Assembly (NCBI GenBank): GCA_029844215.1
Contig: CM056738.1
Location: forward strand, 48,062,388-48,126,387
Source of the DNA: Przewalskia tangutica
Lineage: Eukaryota > Streptophyta > Magnoliopsida > Solanales > Solanaceae
Direction of reading: 5' to 3'
Length of the DNA stretch: 64,000 bases
Shown here: positions 35,375 to 47,754 of the stretch, piece by piece
Layout of the letters: each line of letters opens with the position of its first letter
How positions within the stretch are numbered: the first letter of the stretch is position 1
The notes under the pieces: model-generated
Databases searched by the model: none
What the model was told of the DNA's origin: nothing
Seen by the model: only the letters and a program-made list of their open reading frames with translations
Position numbers and translations under genes: made by a program

Positions 35375-36509
35375 CTACTCAGATCCCTTCTTTAGATACG
35401 CCTCGTCACACGGGCCCTCGACGGCCGCAGTGAAACAAGCACCGCGAAGAAAACGACACTCCCGATGACGCTTGTCGACGCGCACACTGAGGAAAGCATG
35501 AACCCGACTGGCTGGAACCCATGTATACCTGTGAACCAGAAGCCCTGGAGCTCTGACCAGCTCCCGAATACCCTGAACGCCCCAAGATCGCGGAGGACCA
35601 CTGCATCGGGCGAGGTACATAACTAACTCGCATCGAGGCGGTTCGCCAAAGTTACCAGGACTCGCTGCTCGCCCTCTTCTCACGATCTCGCCATTCCGTC
35701 GACCTCTCCGCCTCACATCCAAGTGCATAAGCTCGCATGCGGCAATGTCCATGCCCTGAAGAGCTACACCCAACAAGCCTCGCCAAGTAGTCATCGAGCC
35801 CGTGGCGTGGCGGTGCACTCGCCCTCTATGTCGGCTACCAATGCGGGACGCATCGAGCTAATGAGTCAAACTCACATTGTACTCCCAACCGCACGCCGGT
35901 CTGTCTCAACGCTAAAAATCGCTTACCCGAGCCCTTCTCATCCGCGAGGCAAGAAATGTGCAAGAAATGCCCCGAACTCGTCCCATACTACCGGAAGTGC
36001 ATACTCTCCCGAGACAGCTCCCACGATCAAACCACGATCGCAGATCACGCACCGATGCGAACCTAAGACCACCGACTCGGTCTCAAGCCTTGATCACTCA
36101 TGATCCGTCAGAATCGCCGAATGAACTCCGCGGATCATCCTCGTGCCTCGACCAGAACTCGGGCGGCTACAACTCGAAAGTCCCGTAACCTCAAACTATC
36201 CGATCTCGGGTGAACCGTGGTACTCTGAACCGCCAAGGCTCACTATCCTCGTGCCTTGCCACTATCCCGCCAATAATTGGGCCATCTCTTTGTACCCAAC
36301 TCTCGCTTCCAGTTTGGACCTGAGGCTCGTGTATCGTGGTCTCAGCAGCCCATCGCCGCGCTCTAAACTCTGCTGGGGCTGGCGGCGTTGCAAAACTCGC
36401 CGTCTGAAGCACTATCTTAGGTAATGATCGCTCGCGCTCGCATTCTCTCAGATCCTACCCGCAGCCTCCCGCTGCCTTGCCCATCTGGGCCGGGTTTCGC
36501 GCGAGGCAT
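35375..36509 (-). pseudogene. M4 gag
   Basis: Minus-strand Gag from ATG 36509. Near the C-terminus the knuckle area is at about 35400-35520: CARRQASSGV followed by SRCLFHCGRRG, the remains of the C-x-x-C...GEC...CYxCG pattern in a shifted frame. The capsid block is at 35690-36100, with DIAACELMHLDVRRR at about 35700-35745 equalling the DIARIQAYAHGIEER part of P1. Several frame changes; no full-length product as given. Confidence 0.75.
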
Positions 36510-36697
36510 AATCGTAAAACAAAATACGTCAGAGGGGTCCAACTTACAACACCGTTCTAAGGCACGATCTCAGAATGAGAAGAATGGAAACCAATCCTAA
36601 ATGTCTTGCAGCCTCCTGATTATAGATGTGATGCACAACACACCGATAATCAAGACTCTACTAGACACGGTCTGTAGACACTTTCCGAGGATTAATC

Positions 36698-36708
36698 GCT
36701 CGATACCA
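36698..36708 (-). promoter_or_regulatory. M4 primer-binding site
   Basis: Element-strand TGGTATCGAGC next to the LTR end at 36713; tRNA-iMet type minus one base. Confidence 0.8.
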
Positions 36709-36712
36709 CTTT

Positions 36713-36872
36713 TGTCACGACCCATTCCGGCTCGTGGATCGTGCCTTACCCGCACCCAAGTAGTCATACATCGAGAAATCATGGAATATAAAACATACAG
36801 ATATGAAACAAGAGATAAGATACTAAAACAGTTCAACCAAAACGGTTGCCTTATTGCATATATACCACATTT
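36713..36872 (-). repeat. Duplicated U5 end within M4 5' LTR
   Basis: 160 bp repeated from 36873, with the same ataccacattttgtcacgac junction as in the 3' LTR. Since both LTRs have it, the duplication existed before M4 inserted. Confidence 0.85.
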
Positions 36873-37484
36873 TGTCACGACTGCCCGGTCCGTGGATCGT
36901 GCCTTACCCGCACCCAAGTAGTCATACATCGTAGAAATCGGTGGAATATAAAACATACAGATATGAAACAAGAGATAAGATAATAAAACAAAGCAACTAA
37001 AACGGTTGCCTTCGCATATATATATAAGTTTTTTGAACGCTACATGCTTTACAACCCCGCCACAACAGATTACATGCACTCTAAGAATGTAATAATAACT
37101 GACGGACAGTGGCCCCGCCATACCTCTGAATGTACAAGAACCTACAACTCGTGGAACATACTAAAAGATAAGCCTCCGAGAAACGGAGCTTCCTAATACG
37201 CTGAATCGTGATCCTATGAGCGAGGATCAACAACCGATACTTACTCTGCAGATGAACGCACTTCGGCGAGGTCGATAACAGTACCAAGTATGTGAAACTG
37301 GAAATATCAGTAAATGAAATCATAATTTAAAATAAAATATGAGACATGTATGATAACAAAACTACGATTCACAACATAAAACATATGTCAAGTCGTGGAC
37401 TCACGCCCTCAAAGTCATCCCTCATGCCCGTGGAACTCCTTCCTCACTGCCGGCAGTCTAGGTATAAATCGTGTGATACGTATA

Positions 37485-38098
37485 ACATGTCTCGGCCCAT
37501 CCCATGGGACTCGAGGTGGTATCGTGTGGAATACATGTTTCGGCCCATCTCATGGGACTCGATAGGAATCGTATGGAATACATGTCTCGGCCCACCTCGT
37601 GGGACTCGATAGGAATCGCACATGTCTCGGCCCATCTCATGGGACTCGATAGGAATCGTATGGAATACATGTCTCGGCCCACCTCGTGGGACTCGATAGG
37701 AATCGCACATGTCTCGGCCCATCTCATGGGACTCGATAGGTATCGCACATGTCTCGGCCCATCTCATGGGACTCGATAGGTATCACACATGTCTCGGCCC
37801 ATCTCATGGGACTCGATAGGTATCGCACATGTCTCGGCCCATCTCATGGGACTCGATTGGAATCGTACATGTCTCGGCCCATCTCATGGGACTCGATAGG
37901 TATCGCACATGTCTCGGCCCATCTCATGGGACTCGATAGGAATCGCACATGTCTCGGCCCATCTCATGGGACTCGATAGGTATCGCACATGTCTCGGCCC
38001 ATCTCATGGGACTCGATAGGTATCGCACATGTCTCGGCCCATCTCATGGGACTCGATAGGAATCGTACATGTCTCGGCCCATCTCATGGGACTCGAGG
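37485..38098. repeat. 40-bp minisatellite, 15 units, M4 5' LTR
   Basis: Fifteen units of the same acatgtctcggcccatctca repeat, two more than the 3' LTR array. It is followed by two 43-bp units with cccggttcatcccatgaacg (about 38110-38187). Confidence 0.92.
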
Positions 38099-40285
38099 TA
38101 GAATCGTATGGAATACATTCCCGGTTCATCCCATGAACGCGGTGTCGTGTGAAATACATTCCCGGTTCATCCCATGAACGCGGTGTCGAATTGACCATAA
38201 CATTTAAACGCTCTTTTAAGACAGATTAAGATAATACCATGTTTTCCTTTTTAAAAACAACTGAGGCAATATTATGCCCTTCTTCTTAAACCAAAACATT
38301 TTCCTTCTTAAAGTCAAGTAACAACATTCTTTTCCAAAAGTTCAAGTTTGCCTAATTTCAAACACTCAAGTTTCTCATTTTCGAAAGGTTTCGTAGTTCA
38401 TAGTCTTAATCACTTAATAAGATAATTCTCTTTTAAAACAATTTGAGAAACATATGCCTTATGTGTGAGTAGGTTATTCTTGTTTATAACAATCCTTATT
38501 AAAGCAGCCATGATCTAAGAAATGTAATACAATTTTGTCTTATCTTAGCTTCTATGCAGATGGAGGTTTCTACTGGTTTTAATATAATTACTTACTTGTC
38601 AATACATTTTCCTTTATTAACGCCGCAAAGGGTTCGCTCGATACTTATTCTCATTTCCAAATCAAGAAACATTATTCTTTAAAACCAAGTACTCATTACT
38701 CATGAATGAGGTTTCACACTTTTAACAAAGATTCATATTAATTCAATTAAGTCAAGTCGCTTATCTTTTAAGATCAAGTCTCTTAACTTCTAAAGTCAAT
38801 AAACCATTCTTTTTATCTCTCTTAAGTTGTTATACCTAACTTCCCATAAAGCTAGTATAACTCTTTAAAAAAGTATTACTCTTCTTTCAAAATCGATTCT
38901 TAATTCTTTTGAAATACTTCAAGACTCTTATTATTTAAAACTCAAGTCAAAAGACATCGAAGTAAAACCACGTTCAGTTAACACACGTACGTCTACCGTA
39001 CTATATATATATTCTTTTAAAATATCATGCTCAAGAGGATAGGAAGAATCACATACCTCGCGACGATTATCGACTATTAGTAAAACGCTCCAAAGTACTG
39101 TAATTCGGCTAGCCCTTTCCACCCTTCGAGTAGAATACGCTACTTGCAGTACTTCAACCTATAACGGTCATACAAGTCTATCAACGTCTAGACTACTCTG
39201 TAGAATAATTCTAGATACATATTCCTTATTCTACGAAAAATTGGGCAAGACTTCCTACCCACAAACTACACAAGTTCATCAGAATACACTCCTATGTAAG
39301 TACTGACTTTCTTTAATATTCTTCTATTAGAGTTCAATTCTCTTCTCAGAATATCCTTCTATGAATCTTATATTCATTTCTATACTACTACAGTATGTAA
39401 TTTCCAATTACAATAGAAGGTCAAGAGTATTTTCCTCGATAAGCCCAAAATTATCCAAGTTTATATGTCGATCCTGAGCAACGTTTAGCTCCTATTCTGT
39501 ACGCTCCAATACGCTCCAAGAAACCCTTAGAAGTTCTACACAACTTCTACTTATACTTCAACCTACTATGAAGATTTTCCTTAGGGTTTCGTTTTTGTGA
39601 CTGAAGGGAAATATAATAGTATTTCTGGGCTTTTAGTATAGGTGTAACCTTGGAATACTACAAGGTATTTGGGCCAAGGTATTTGGGAATAGTAACAATA
39701 CTTGGAGAGTATTTTCTACCAAGGGGGGGTGTATTTCACGAGAACAACACCCGGGGGGGGGGGGGTATTCTCGGCCGATGGCCTCTCAAAGGGGGAGGGG
39801 AAGCTTTGGACGTAAATTATACTAAAGGGGAGAGGGATTTTGCCTTGGATTTTCACAAGTGTGGATGAAGAAATGGTCTTGCATTAGAGGGGTATTTATA
39901 GGATATTCAAGGCCCAAGATCAAGACATGTGGTGGGCAAGTGGAGGGTGAGGATTTGGGCAAGTGTACCTTATCCATCTACCACACAAAATATCACAAAA
40001 TATCCTACCAACTCCTTGACCACAAAATCGTCCAACCTTGCCCATGTTGCCGTCCACTTGAGGGTGACAAGTGTCACCCTCTCGTTGGTCCAAAATATTT
40101 CATCTCTCGGAAAAATCTGCAAAAATTATAAATGACATAGCCGTAATTTTCCCTTCGCAAAGTTTGGAAAACGTTTCGTCGGAAAACAATTCTTTTCGTG
40201 GGTTGTGAACAAAATTTTGACCCTTATGCCTACTTAAGGCTGTCAGACGCACGCCTCACGCATATACTGGAAATACGGTATAACA

Positions 40286-40718
40286 AATTAGCACCCTCGT
40301 GGATCGTACCACCCGTGACCACTCGAACCGACCCCACCCCAAACCGGTCATGGTTGACCCGCGAATGGTCCTCAACCCGACCCATAATCGCGCCAAACTC
40401 TTGTTCCCCGATCCGGAACAATCTTACCTATTCAAGTCCTGAAAGCTACCACTTTCATCTTACACAACCCATGGAATTATCCCATAATACATATTTACGC
40501 ATACCAAGTATTTTGACAAAGACTAACCGTAAAATCTTTTATTCAAGACGGCCTTACATCTAAGGTCTCATCGTGTAGTATCCTAAGGTTCATACCTTCC
40601 CTGTCCCCATACTTATCCTTTCAACTAACCATGTTTCTAAACCACAATATACACAACGCTATCTGTACATAGTACTCAACATATAATCATCGTATCACGC
40701 ATGCTAATCTCTAGAGGG
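40286..40718 (-). other. M2 proximal tail, resumed after M4
   Basis: Continues the M2 gag-only tail (gcaccctcgtgg from 40291) with ggttgacccgcgaatggtcc near 40353 and the ctagagggttaaggatatac block at 40712-40731. No coding signal. Confidence 0.72.
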
Positions 40719-42014
40719 TTAAGGATATACCTGGAAAAAAAAAGGCGGTTCAAAGGACCCAGAAATCGAACTTCCACCGCGACCTGGCCGTGGCCCGCCG
40801 CAGATATGAACATCCCGCCTAGCTATGGAAGGTGAAGAACCCGCAATCGATCTCGTAGTCTGTGTTATCCCACCGCTGCTACTGGCCTGGACAGCCTTCG
40901 CCAAATGGCCCCGCTGGCCGCAAGCATAACAATCTCCCAAATTAGTACGACACTCACCCTTATGAATTTTTCCACAATGGCCACACCGAGACAAGGGTGG
41001 CCTCATCCGAGAGCACTTACCCCTCAAAATTCAAACCGAGCCCCGACCGCCCCCGAATACCCCGAACGCATCAAGATTGTGGAGGATCGCTCAGACCGGG
41101 CGGAGGTACATAGCTAGCTCACGCCGAGGCGGTCCGCCGAAGTCGCCAAAAGACTCGCTATCCTCGCCCTTCTCGTTGATCCCGGCCATTCCGCCACCTC
41201 TTCGCTCTCACACCTGCATAAGCTCGCATGCGGCAATGTCCATGCCCGGTGAAGAGCTACACCCGAACAAGCCTCGCCAAGTAGTCATCGAGCCCGTGGA
41301 CGTGGCGTGCACTCGCTCCCATGCTCGCCATTAACGCTGGGACGCATCGAGCAGTGAGCCAAACTCCACATTGTACTCCTGAACCGCGGCGCCCGCCCCG
41401 TCTCAATATCAAAAATCTGTCGGCCCGGGCCCTCCTCATCTGCGGAGGCAAGAAGTGGCTGAGAAATGCCTCCGAGAACTCGTCCCAAATAGTTGGAGGT
41501 GCATGCTCCCCCCGGGACAGCTCCCACGACCAAACTACCGATCATTTGGTATCACGCACCGGATGTGAACATAAGACCACCGACTCGGTCTCAAGCCTCG
41601 ATCACTCATGATCCGCAGAATCGCTTGATGAACTCGCGGATCATCCTCGTGCCTCGATCCATAAAACATCGGCGGTCGCAACTCGTAAAGTCCCGCAGCC
41701 TCAAATTATCCGCTTCGTGAACTACGGTACTACGGCACGGAATTGCCGTGATCCAGCTTTAACTCGTGCTTGCCACTATCTCCGCCAATAATCGGGCCAT
41801 CTTTGTACTCCCAACTCCTCGCTTCCAGCCGTGGGATCAAGGCTCGTATCGTGATCTCAGCCACCGCCGCGCTCTAAACTCGCTGCTGGCGGCGCCGCAA
41901 GACTCGCCGTCAAGCGCTATCTCGTGTAATGACCGCTCGCGCTGCATTCTCTCAGATCTCACTAGCGCCTCCTACCGCTTTGCCCATCTGGGCCCGTTGC
42001 CTTGCGCGAGGCAT
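40719..42014 (-). pseudogene. M2 gag with double zinc knuckle
   Basis: Minus-strand Gag from ATG 42014. The C-terminal frame 40719-41027 is open and shows CGHCGKIHKGEC (CX2CX3HX3C), then CYACGQRGHLAK; the last Cys of the second knuckle is lost because the codons after the Lys read Ala-Val. The capsid part lies at 41200-41500 (RARADRFLILRRGG at about 41390-41435 equals the RRARADKFL block of the family). Frames change between the pieces. It is second only to P1 in knuckle quality. Confidence 0.82.
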
Positions 42015-42056
42015 AATCGTAAAACGAAATACGCCGAGGGTCCAACTTATAACACA

Positions 42057-44501
42057 GGCCCGTGATCGCGCCCGTGGATCGTTTCTACCCGCACCAGTAG
42101 ACATACATCGAGTAACCAATGAATATAAAACAAGACATGAAACAATATAGAATGAGAACAGCTTTATCCAAGAAAAGATCGCTTTCGCATGTATATATAC
42201 ATGTTTGAACAGCTACATCCCTTTATAAACCTTCCTACAACAAAGATTTTCATGCACTTAAGAGTTTTTATACAACATGACGACAGGCCCCGCCATACCC
42301 TCAATGTACAAGTATCTACAAGTGACAGGACTATACCAAAGATAAGCCTCCGAGAAACGGAGCTTCCTAATACGCTGAATCGTGATCCTATGAGCGAGGA
42401 TCAACAATCGCGTACTTACCGCGCAGATGAACGCATTTCACCAAGGGCGAGGTCGCATAACAGTACCAAGTATGAAATCAAAATATCAGAATGAAATCAT
42501 AGTAGTCTATATAAAGCAGGAGACATGTATGATAACCAAACTACAGTCCACAATAAATAAGCAGTCATGTCAAGTCAGGGACTCACGCCCTTAAGGTCAT
42601 CACTCAAATATAACTATGGGTTTCACGCCCACAACATCAATCAGGCCCGTGGAATACCTTCCTCACTGCCGGCAGTCTATGATATAATAACACCAAGGAG
42701 TACACATGAACACCAGGTCCCACCTGTGTCATAAAAACCGTGACGGGCAAGTACGGGCTAACTACTGATACCAAAGCCGTGATCATCAATCGACCGGCAA
42801 GTACGAAGCCAACTACCGATACCAAAGCCGCATTAACAATACTATACAACCAAACCACGGTCGACACGGCAAGTACAAAAGCCAACTACCGGATACCAAA
42901 GCCGTGTCACGAGTCGATCGGCAAGTACGAGGGCTAACTACCGGATACCAAGCGTCAGATCACGAGACTTCGCCACGGTCGATACGGGCAAGACGAAGCC
43001 AACTACAGATACCAAAGCCGCGGTCACGAGTCGACCGGCAAGTACGAGGGCTAACTACCAGATACCAAAGTCGTATCACGAGACTTCGCCACTAAACTGA
43101 ACGGGGGAAGTACGAAGGCTAACTACCAGATACCAAAGCCGAATAAGCCACGACTTCGGGGCAAGTACGAGAGCCAACTACCAGATACCAAAGCCGAATC
43201 AGTAAAACCTCATGGAGAGCTAGTCCATGGAATAATAATCACAAATGTGCGCACTCGTGGAATCCTCCGCCACCGCTGCAGACGTCCAAGTAAGATCATA
43301 ACAAATCAGCCGGCCCTCCATTGAGAGACGCGGTGGTATAGAAATACAATACTAGCACGACAGGCCTATCACACGCAAACATAGGCAAGTTACACACAAC
43401 TGAAGGTACTTTCATTTTATGCCAAAGTCCAGGTTTTAACCCCAAAGTACTACGTACGTTAACTTCTTCTTAAAAGATCCATTTCTTTTACAAAGGTCAC
43501 CCGATGCCCGTATTATAAAATAGAGTGACTAACACTTTAAGTAAACCAAAACAACTTCCATACTTTCCTTTTTCAAATCAAGTAACAACATTCTTTTCCA
43601 AAGTTCAAGTTTGCCTAATTTCAAATATTCACGTCTCTTATTTTCGAAAGATTTCATAGTTCATAGTCTTAATCACTTATTAACGTAATTCTCTTTTAAA
43701 ACAATTTGAGTAACATATGCCTTATGTGTGAGTAGGTTATTCTTGTTTATAACAATCTTATTAAAGCAGCCATGATCTAGGAAATGTAATAAAATTTTGT
43801 CTTATCTTAGCTTCTATGCAGATGGAGGTTTCTACCGGTTTTAATATAATTACTTATTTGTCAATACATTTTCCTTTATTAACGCTGCAGTGGTTCGTTC
43901 GATACTTATTCTCATTTCCGAAATTAGTAAAATATTATTCTTTAAAAATCAAGTACTCATTACTCACGAATGAGGTTTCATACTTTTTAGCAAAATTCAT
44001 ATCAATTCAATTAAGTCAAGTCTCTTATCTTTTAAGATCAAGTCTCTTAACTTCTAAAATCAATAAACCATTCTTTTTATCTCTCTTAAGTCGTTATACC
44101 TAACTTCCCATAAAGCTAGTATAACTCTTAAGCTTTCAAAACCAAGTATTACTCTTCTTTTACAAACGATTCTTAATTCTTTTGAAATACTTCAAGATTC
44201 TTATCATTCAAAACTCAAGTCAAAAGACATCGAAGTAAAACCACGTTCAGTTAACACCCGTACGTCTACCATACTATATATATTCTTTTAAAATATCATG
44301 CTCAAGAGGATAGGAAGAATCACATACCTCGCGACGATTATCGACAATTAGCAAATAACTCCCAAGTATTGTAATCCTGCTAGCCTTTTCCACCCTTCGA
44401 GTAGAATACGCTACTCGCAGTACTTCAACCTATAACGGTCATATAAGTCTATCAACGTCTAGACTACTCTGTAGAATAATTCTAGATACAAGGTTCCTTA
44501 T
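42057..44501 (-). repeat. M2 5' LTR, left piece, U5 end damaged
   Basis: LTR sequence matching 7910-10097 and 29066-29310. Its edge is missing: the gag leader (ccaacttataacaca) runs straight into ggcccgtgatcgcgcccgtg at about 42057, so roughly 160 bases with the primer-binding site and the TGTCACG terminus are deleted. It ends at ccttat, where P3 begins. Confidence 0.85.
42737..43197. repeat. GGCAAGTACG cassette, 8 units, M2 5' LTR
   Basis: Eight units, the same number and order as in the twin at 8600-9057. Here CAGATACC more often reads CGATACC in the left half, and one unit reads ggggaagtacg. Confidence 0.85.
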
Positions 44502-44895
44502 TGTTATACCCCGTATTTCCAGAGTATGTACGTGAGGGCGTACGTATTATAATTTAAGCCTTAAGGATTGGCTAGTTTCGAATATTGTACACAACTACCG
44601 TTAGGAGTCGTTTTTCGACGAAACGTTTCCACAGCTTTTGTAGGAAAATTCGCTATGTCATTTATAATTTTTGCGGATTTTTCCGAGAGAAAACATTTTG
44701 GACCAACGGAGGGTGACATGTGTCACCTCACATTGGATGAAGTGGCGGTAATGCTTGGCGATTGGGTCTTGTGTAGTTGGTAGGATATTTTGTGCAAGTT
44801 GTGTGGTAGATGGATAAGGTACACATGGTGGAAATCTAGCCCTACACTTGCACCACACTTGTCTTCATCTCGCCATTGGTTGGCCTTCACTGACC

Positions 44896-44903
44896 TATAA
44901 ATA
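44896..44903 (+). promoter_or_regulatory. TATA box of P3 5' LTR
   Basis: TATAAATA in tgacctataaatacccc; the twin is at 50257-50264. Confidence 0.7.
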
Positions 44904-46469
44904 CCCCTTAGTTGATAAACTTTCTTCATCCAAAAATTGAGCAATCTACCTAAGTCTCAAAATACTCCCTCCCTCTTGTGGTTCTCGCCCAAAGCCTCTC
45001 CCCCTCCTCCTAGTGGCCTTTGGCCGAGAGCCCCCCTCCTTTGGTGTTTGGCCGGAGCACTCCCTAGCCTAGTTGTCTCGTATAAATACCCTCAGTAGTG
45101 GTATAGAAATACTCTCCTAGTATTGTTGTTATGTCCAAATACCTTGGCCCAAATACCTTGTAGTATTCCCAAGGTTACACTTATACTAGCCCAAAAATAC
45201 CATTATACTTTCCCTCAGTCGCTAAAACGAAACCCTAAGTAAATCTTCACCCGTAGTTGAAGTTATAAGTAGAAGTTGGTTAGAACTTCTAAGGGGTGGT
45301 TGGAGCGGCCTGAGCGCACGAGTAGAGCTAAACCTTGCTCAGATCGACATATAAACTCGGATAATTTTGGGCTTATCGAGGTCAAGTACTACGTGTGGTG
45401 CGATCTACGTGGCTTAAGGAGTAGCCGACTTTGAAGTACTGGAGCGCTTTGCTATTAGTCGGCACTCGTCGCGAGGTATGTGAACCTCTTCCTATCTCTT
45501 CTAGCATGATATGTGTGAACTATGTAGTACGGTAGACGCATACGTGTTAACCGTGTTTGATTGTTTTTAAACATAAAGTGTTATAACGGCTTTATGGGAA
45601 GTTGGTTATAATGACTTTATGTAGGTAAGAAAATACTTTATGGTTTTAAAAGGTAATCGATGTGAATTATAATCGCTAGTTATAATAAAGAACTTGATGT
45701 ATTTCAAAAGATTTATAAATCGTTTTGAAGGGAGAGTAACACTTGGTTTTAAAGGTTTTAAAAAGAGTTATACTAGCTTATGGGAAGTTAGGTATAATGT
45801 CTTAAGAAAGGTAAAGAAAATGGTTTACTGATGTTAGAAGTTAAAAGACTTTATCTTATAAGATAAGAGACTTAACTTATTTGTTTTAATGTGGATGTTT
45901 GTGTGAAACCTCATTCGTGAGTAATGAGTACTTGGTTTTATTTAAAGGGATAATGTTTTACTGATTTCTAAATCGAATGTGTATCGGCTGCACACCGCAG
46001 CGTTAATAAAGGAGAATGTATTGAATAATGAAGTATTGTATTAAAACCAGAAACCTCCATCCGCATGAAGCTAAGATGAGACAAAATGATATTACATATC
46101 CTAGATCATGGTCGCTTAATAAGATCGATTATAAACAAGAATAAACTACTCACATATAAGGCATACGCTTTCTCAAATCATTAAAGGAGAATTATGTTTT
46201 AAAGGATTAAAACTAGGAACTACGAAACCTTTTCTAAAAATGAGAAACTTGAGCATTTGAAATTAGGCAAACTTGAACGCTTGGAAAATAAGGTTGTTAC
46301 TTGATTTTACAAAGGAAAACCTTTTGTTTACTTAACAATGTTCACACTCTATTTTTATACTACGGACATCGGGTGACTTTTATAAAAGGAATGGATCTCT
46401 TAAAAGGAATTTAACGACGAGTACTTTAGGTTAAAAACCCGACTTTGGCATAAAATGGAAGTAACTTGA

Positions 46470-46590
46470 GTTGTGTAATTTGCCTATGCTTGTGTTGTGT
46501 AACTTGCCTATACCGGGTTGTTGTGTAACTTGCCTATGCTTGTGTTGTGTAACTTGCCTATGCTTGTTGTTGCGTAACTTGCTTATGCTT
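46470..46590. repeat. Short tandem repeat, 5 units, P3 5' LTR
   Basis: Five units of about 22-27 bp, gttgtgtaacttgcctatgc with small changes. The twin at 51824-51942 also has five. M2 has one copy of this sequence and M5 two, both on the minus strand. Confidence 0.88.
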
Positions 46591-47557
46591 GTGGTGATAG
46601 CCTGGTTGTGCAAGAATGGTTATTTTATGGACTAGCTCTCCATGAGGTTTCTTCTTGTTCGCCTGGTCCCCGTGGTCGGCCTCGATTTGCCTGCCTCATG
46701 GCCGATTCGGCCTGTACCCTGTAGTCACCGTGACTTGCCTCGCCTGCTCAGAGTGACGAAGTCTCGTGATACGCCTCGTCCCCGGTGGTCACCAGATTGC
46801 CCCGGCCACCACGTGACCACCTTGGTATCCGTAGGTCGGCCTCGCACTTGCCCCGTGACGGCTTCGTGTTTGGTTGCATTATATTATTGGTACGGTCGGA
46901 TCTGGTAGTTATACTTGTCCTATACGGTTTTTACGACACGTGGGACTCGTGTTCATGTATACCTTGGTATTGTCATATCATAAACCGCCAGTGAGGAAGA
47001 AATTCCACGCACGAGTGATAAATCGGGCGTGAGTCCTCGACTTGATGTAACTAGTTATATGTTATGTATCGTAGTTTGGTCATCATACATGTCTCGCTTT
47101 ATATAGACTATTATGATTTCATTTACGTGATTTTCACATACTTGGTACTGTTCTCGACTTCTTCGGGGCCGCTCATGCCGCAGTAAGTACATCGTCGCCG
47201 ATCCCCGCCTAGGATCACCTTTCACGCATCGAAGCCCTGCTCCTTCGAGGCTTATCTTTTGTATGTGTTCTCGAGTTGTAGGTTCTGTACATTCGTGGTA
47301 TGGCGGGCCCCGCCCGTCATAGTTGTTGTAAATCTTAGAGGTCCTGAGTAATCGCAAGGTGGTTTTGTAAAAGGTTTAAACTGCTCGCTTTGAAAGAGTT
47401 GTTTATATATATTTTATCGAAGCGTAACCGCTTTGGCCTGCTTTATTATCTTGTCTCATGTTCATGTTTAAGTTTTTATTTCACTGGTTTTCTCTCGATG
47501 TTGTATCACTAGGGTGCCCGGTAGGCACTACCACGCCCGGATCGGTCGTGACAAAAG

Positions 47558-47568
47558 TGGTATCGAGC
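47558..47568 (+). promoter_or_regulatory. P3 primer-binding site
   Basis: TGGTATCGAGC after TGACA-AAAG; tRNA-iMet type with one base missing. Confidence 0.82.
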
Positions 47569-47754
47569 GCTTAGTCTCGGAAAGTGTCTACGCATCGTGT
47601 CTAGTAGAGTCTTGATTATCGATGTGTTGTGCACCACATCTATAATCGTGAGGTCAGCAGGACATTTAGGATTGGTTTCATTCTTCTCATTCTGAGATCG
47701 TGCCTTAGAGCTGTGTGATAAGATCGACCCTCCGACATACTTCGCTTTACCGCT

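Larger units (their letters stand above)
30836..40285 (-). mobile_element. M4: gag-only gypsy element with 40-bp arrays
   Basis: Inserted in the M2 tail: 3' LTR 30836-34334 (3,499 bp), interior 34335-36712 (2.38 kb), 5' LTR 36713-40285 (3,573 bp). The host sequence runs from gggccta to gcaccctcgtg across it. The expected GCCTA duplication reads AATTA on the right, so it is not clean. Both LTRs start with a duplicated U5 end and carry a 40-bp minisatellite; the interior codes only for Gag. Confidence 0.88.
36713..40285 (-). repeat. M4 5' LTR
   Basis: 3,573 bp, from TGTCACGACCCATTCCGG to aaatacggtataaca. It repeats the features of the 3' LTR: U5 duplication at 36713-36872, 40-bp array at 37485-38098, reversed TATA box at 39893-39900. 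A G13 run at 39753-39765 replaces a region that is mixed in the twin. The U5 part (36713-37300) shows many CAG-to-CG type changes while the middle is clean. Confidence 0.9.
44502..47553 (+). repeat. P3 5' LTR
   Basis: From TGTTATACCCCGTATTTCC to ATCGGTCGTGACA. TATA box TATAAATA at 44896-44903. Past the AT-rich blocks it carries five GTTGTGTAACTTGCC units (46470-46590) and the reverse-strand form of the GGCAAGTACG cassette (46640-46960: cttgcctcgcc, gtactt-type units). Confidence 0.92.

Noticed and set aside
37444..38198. Long open frames on both strands across the 40-bp array (MSRPISWDSIG-type repeats)
   Set aside because: The repeat unit happens to lack stops, so all such frames are by-products of the array; they change with unit number and have no start context or conserved flanks.
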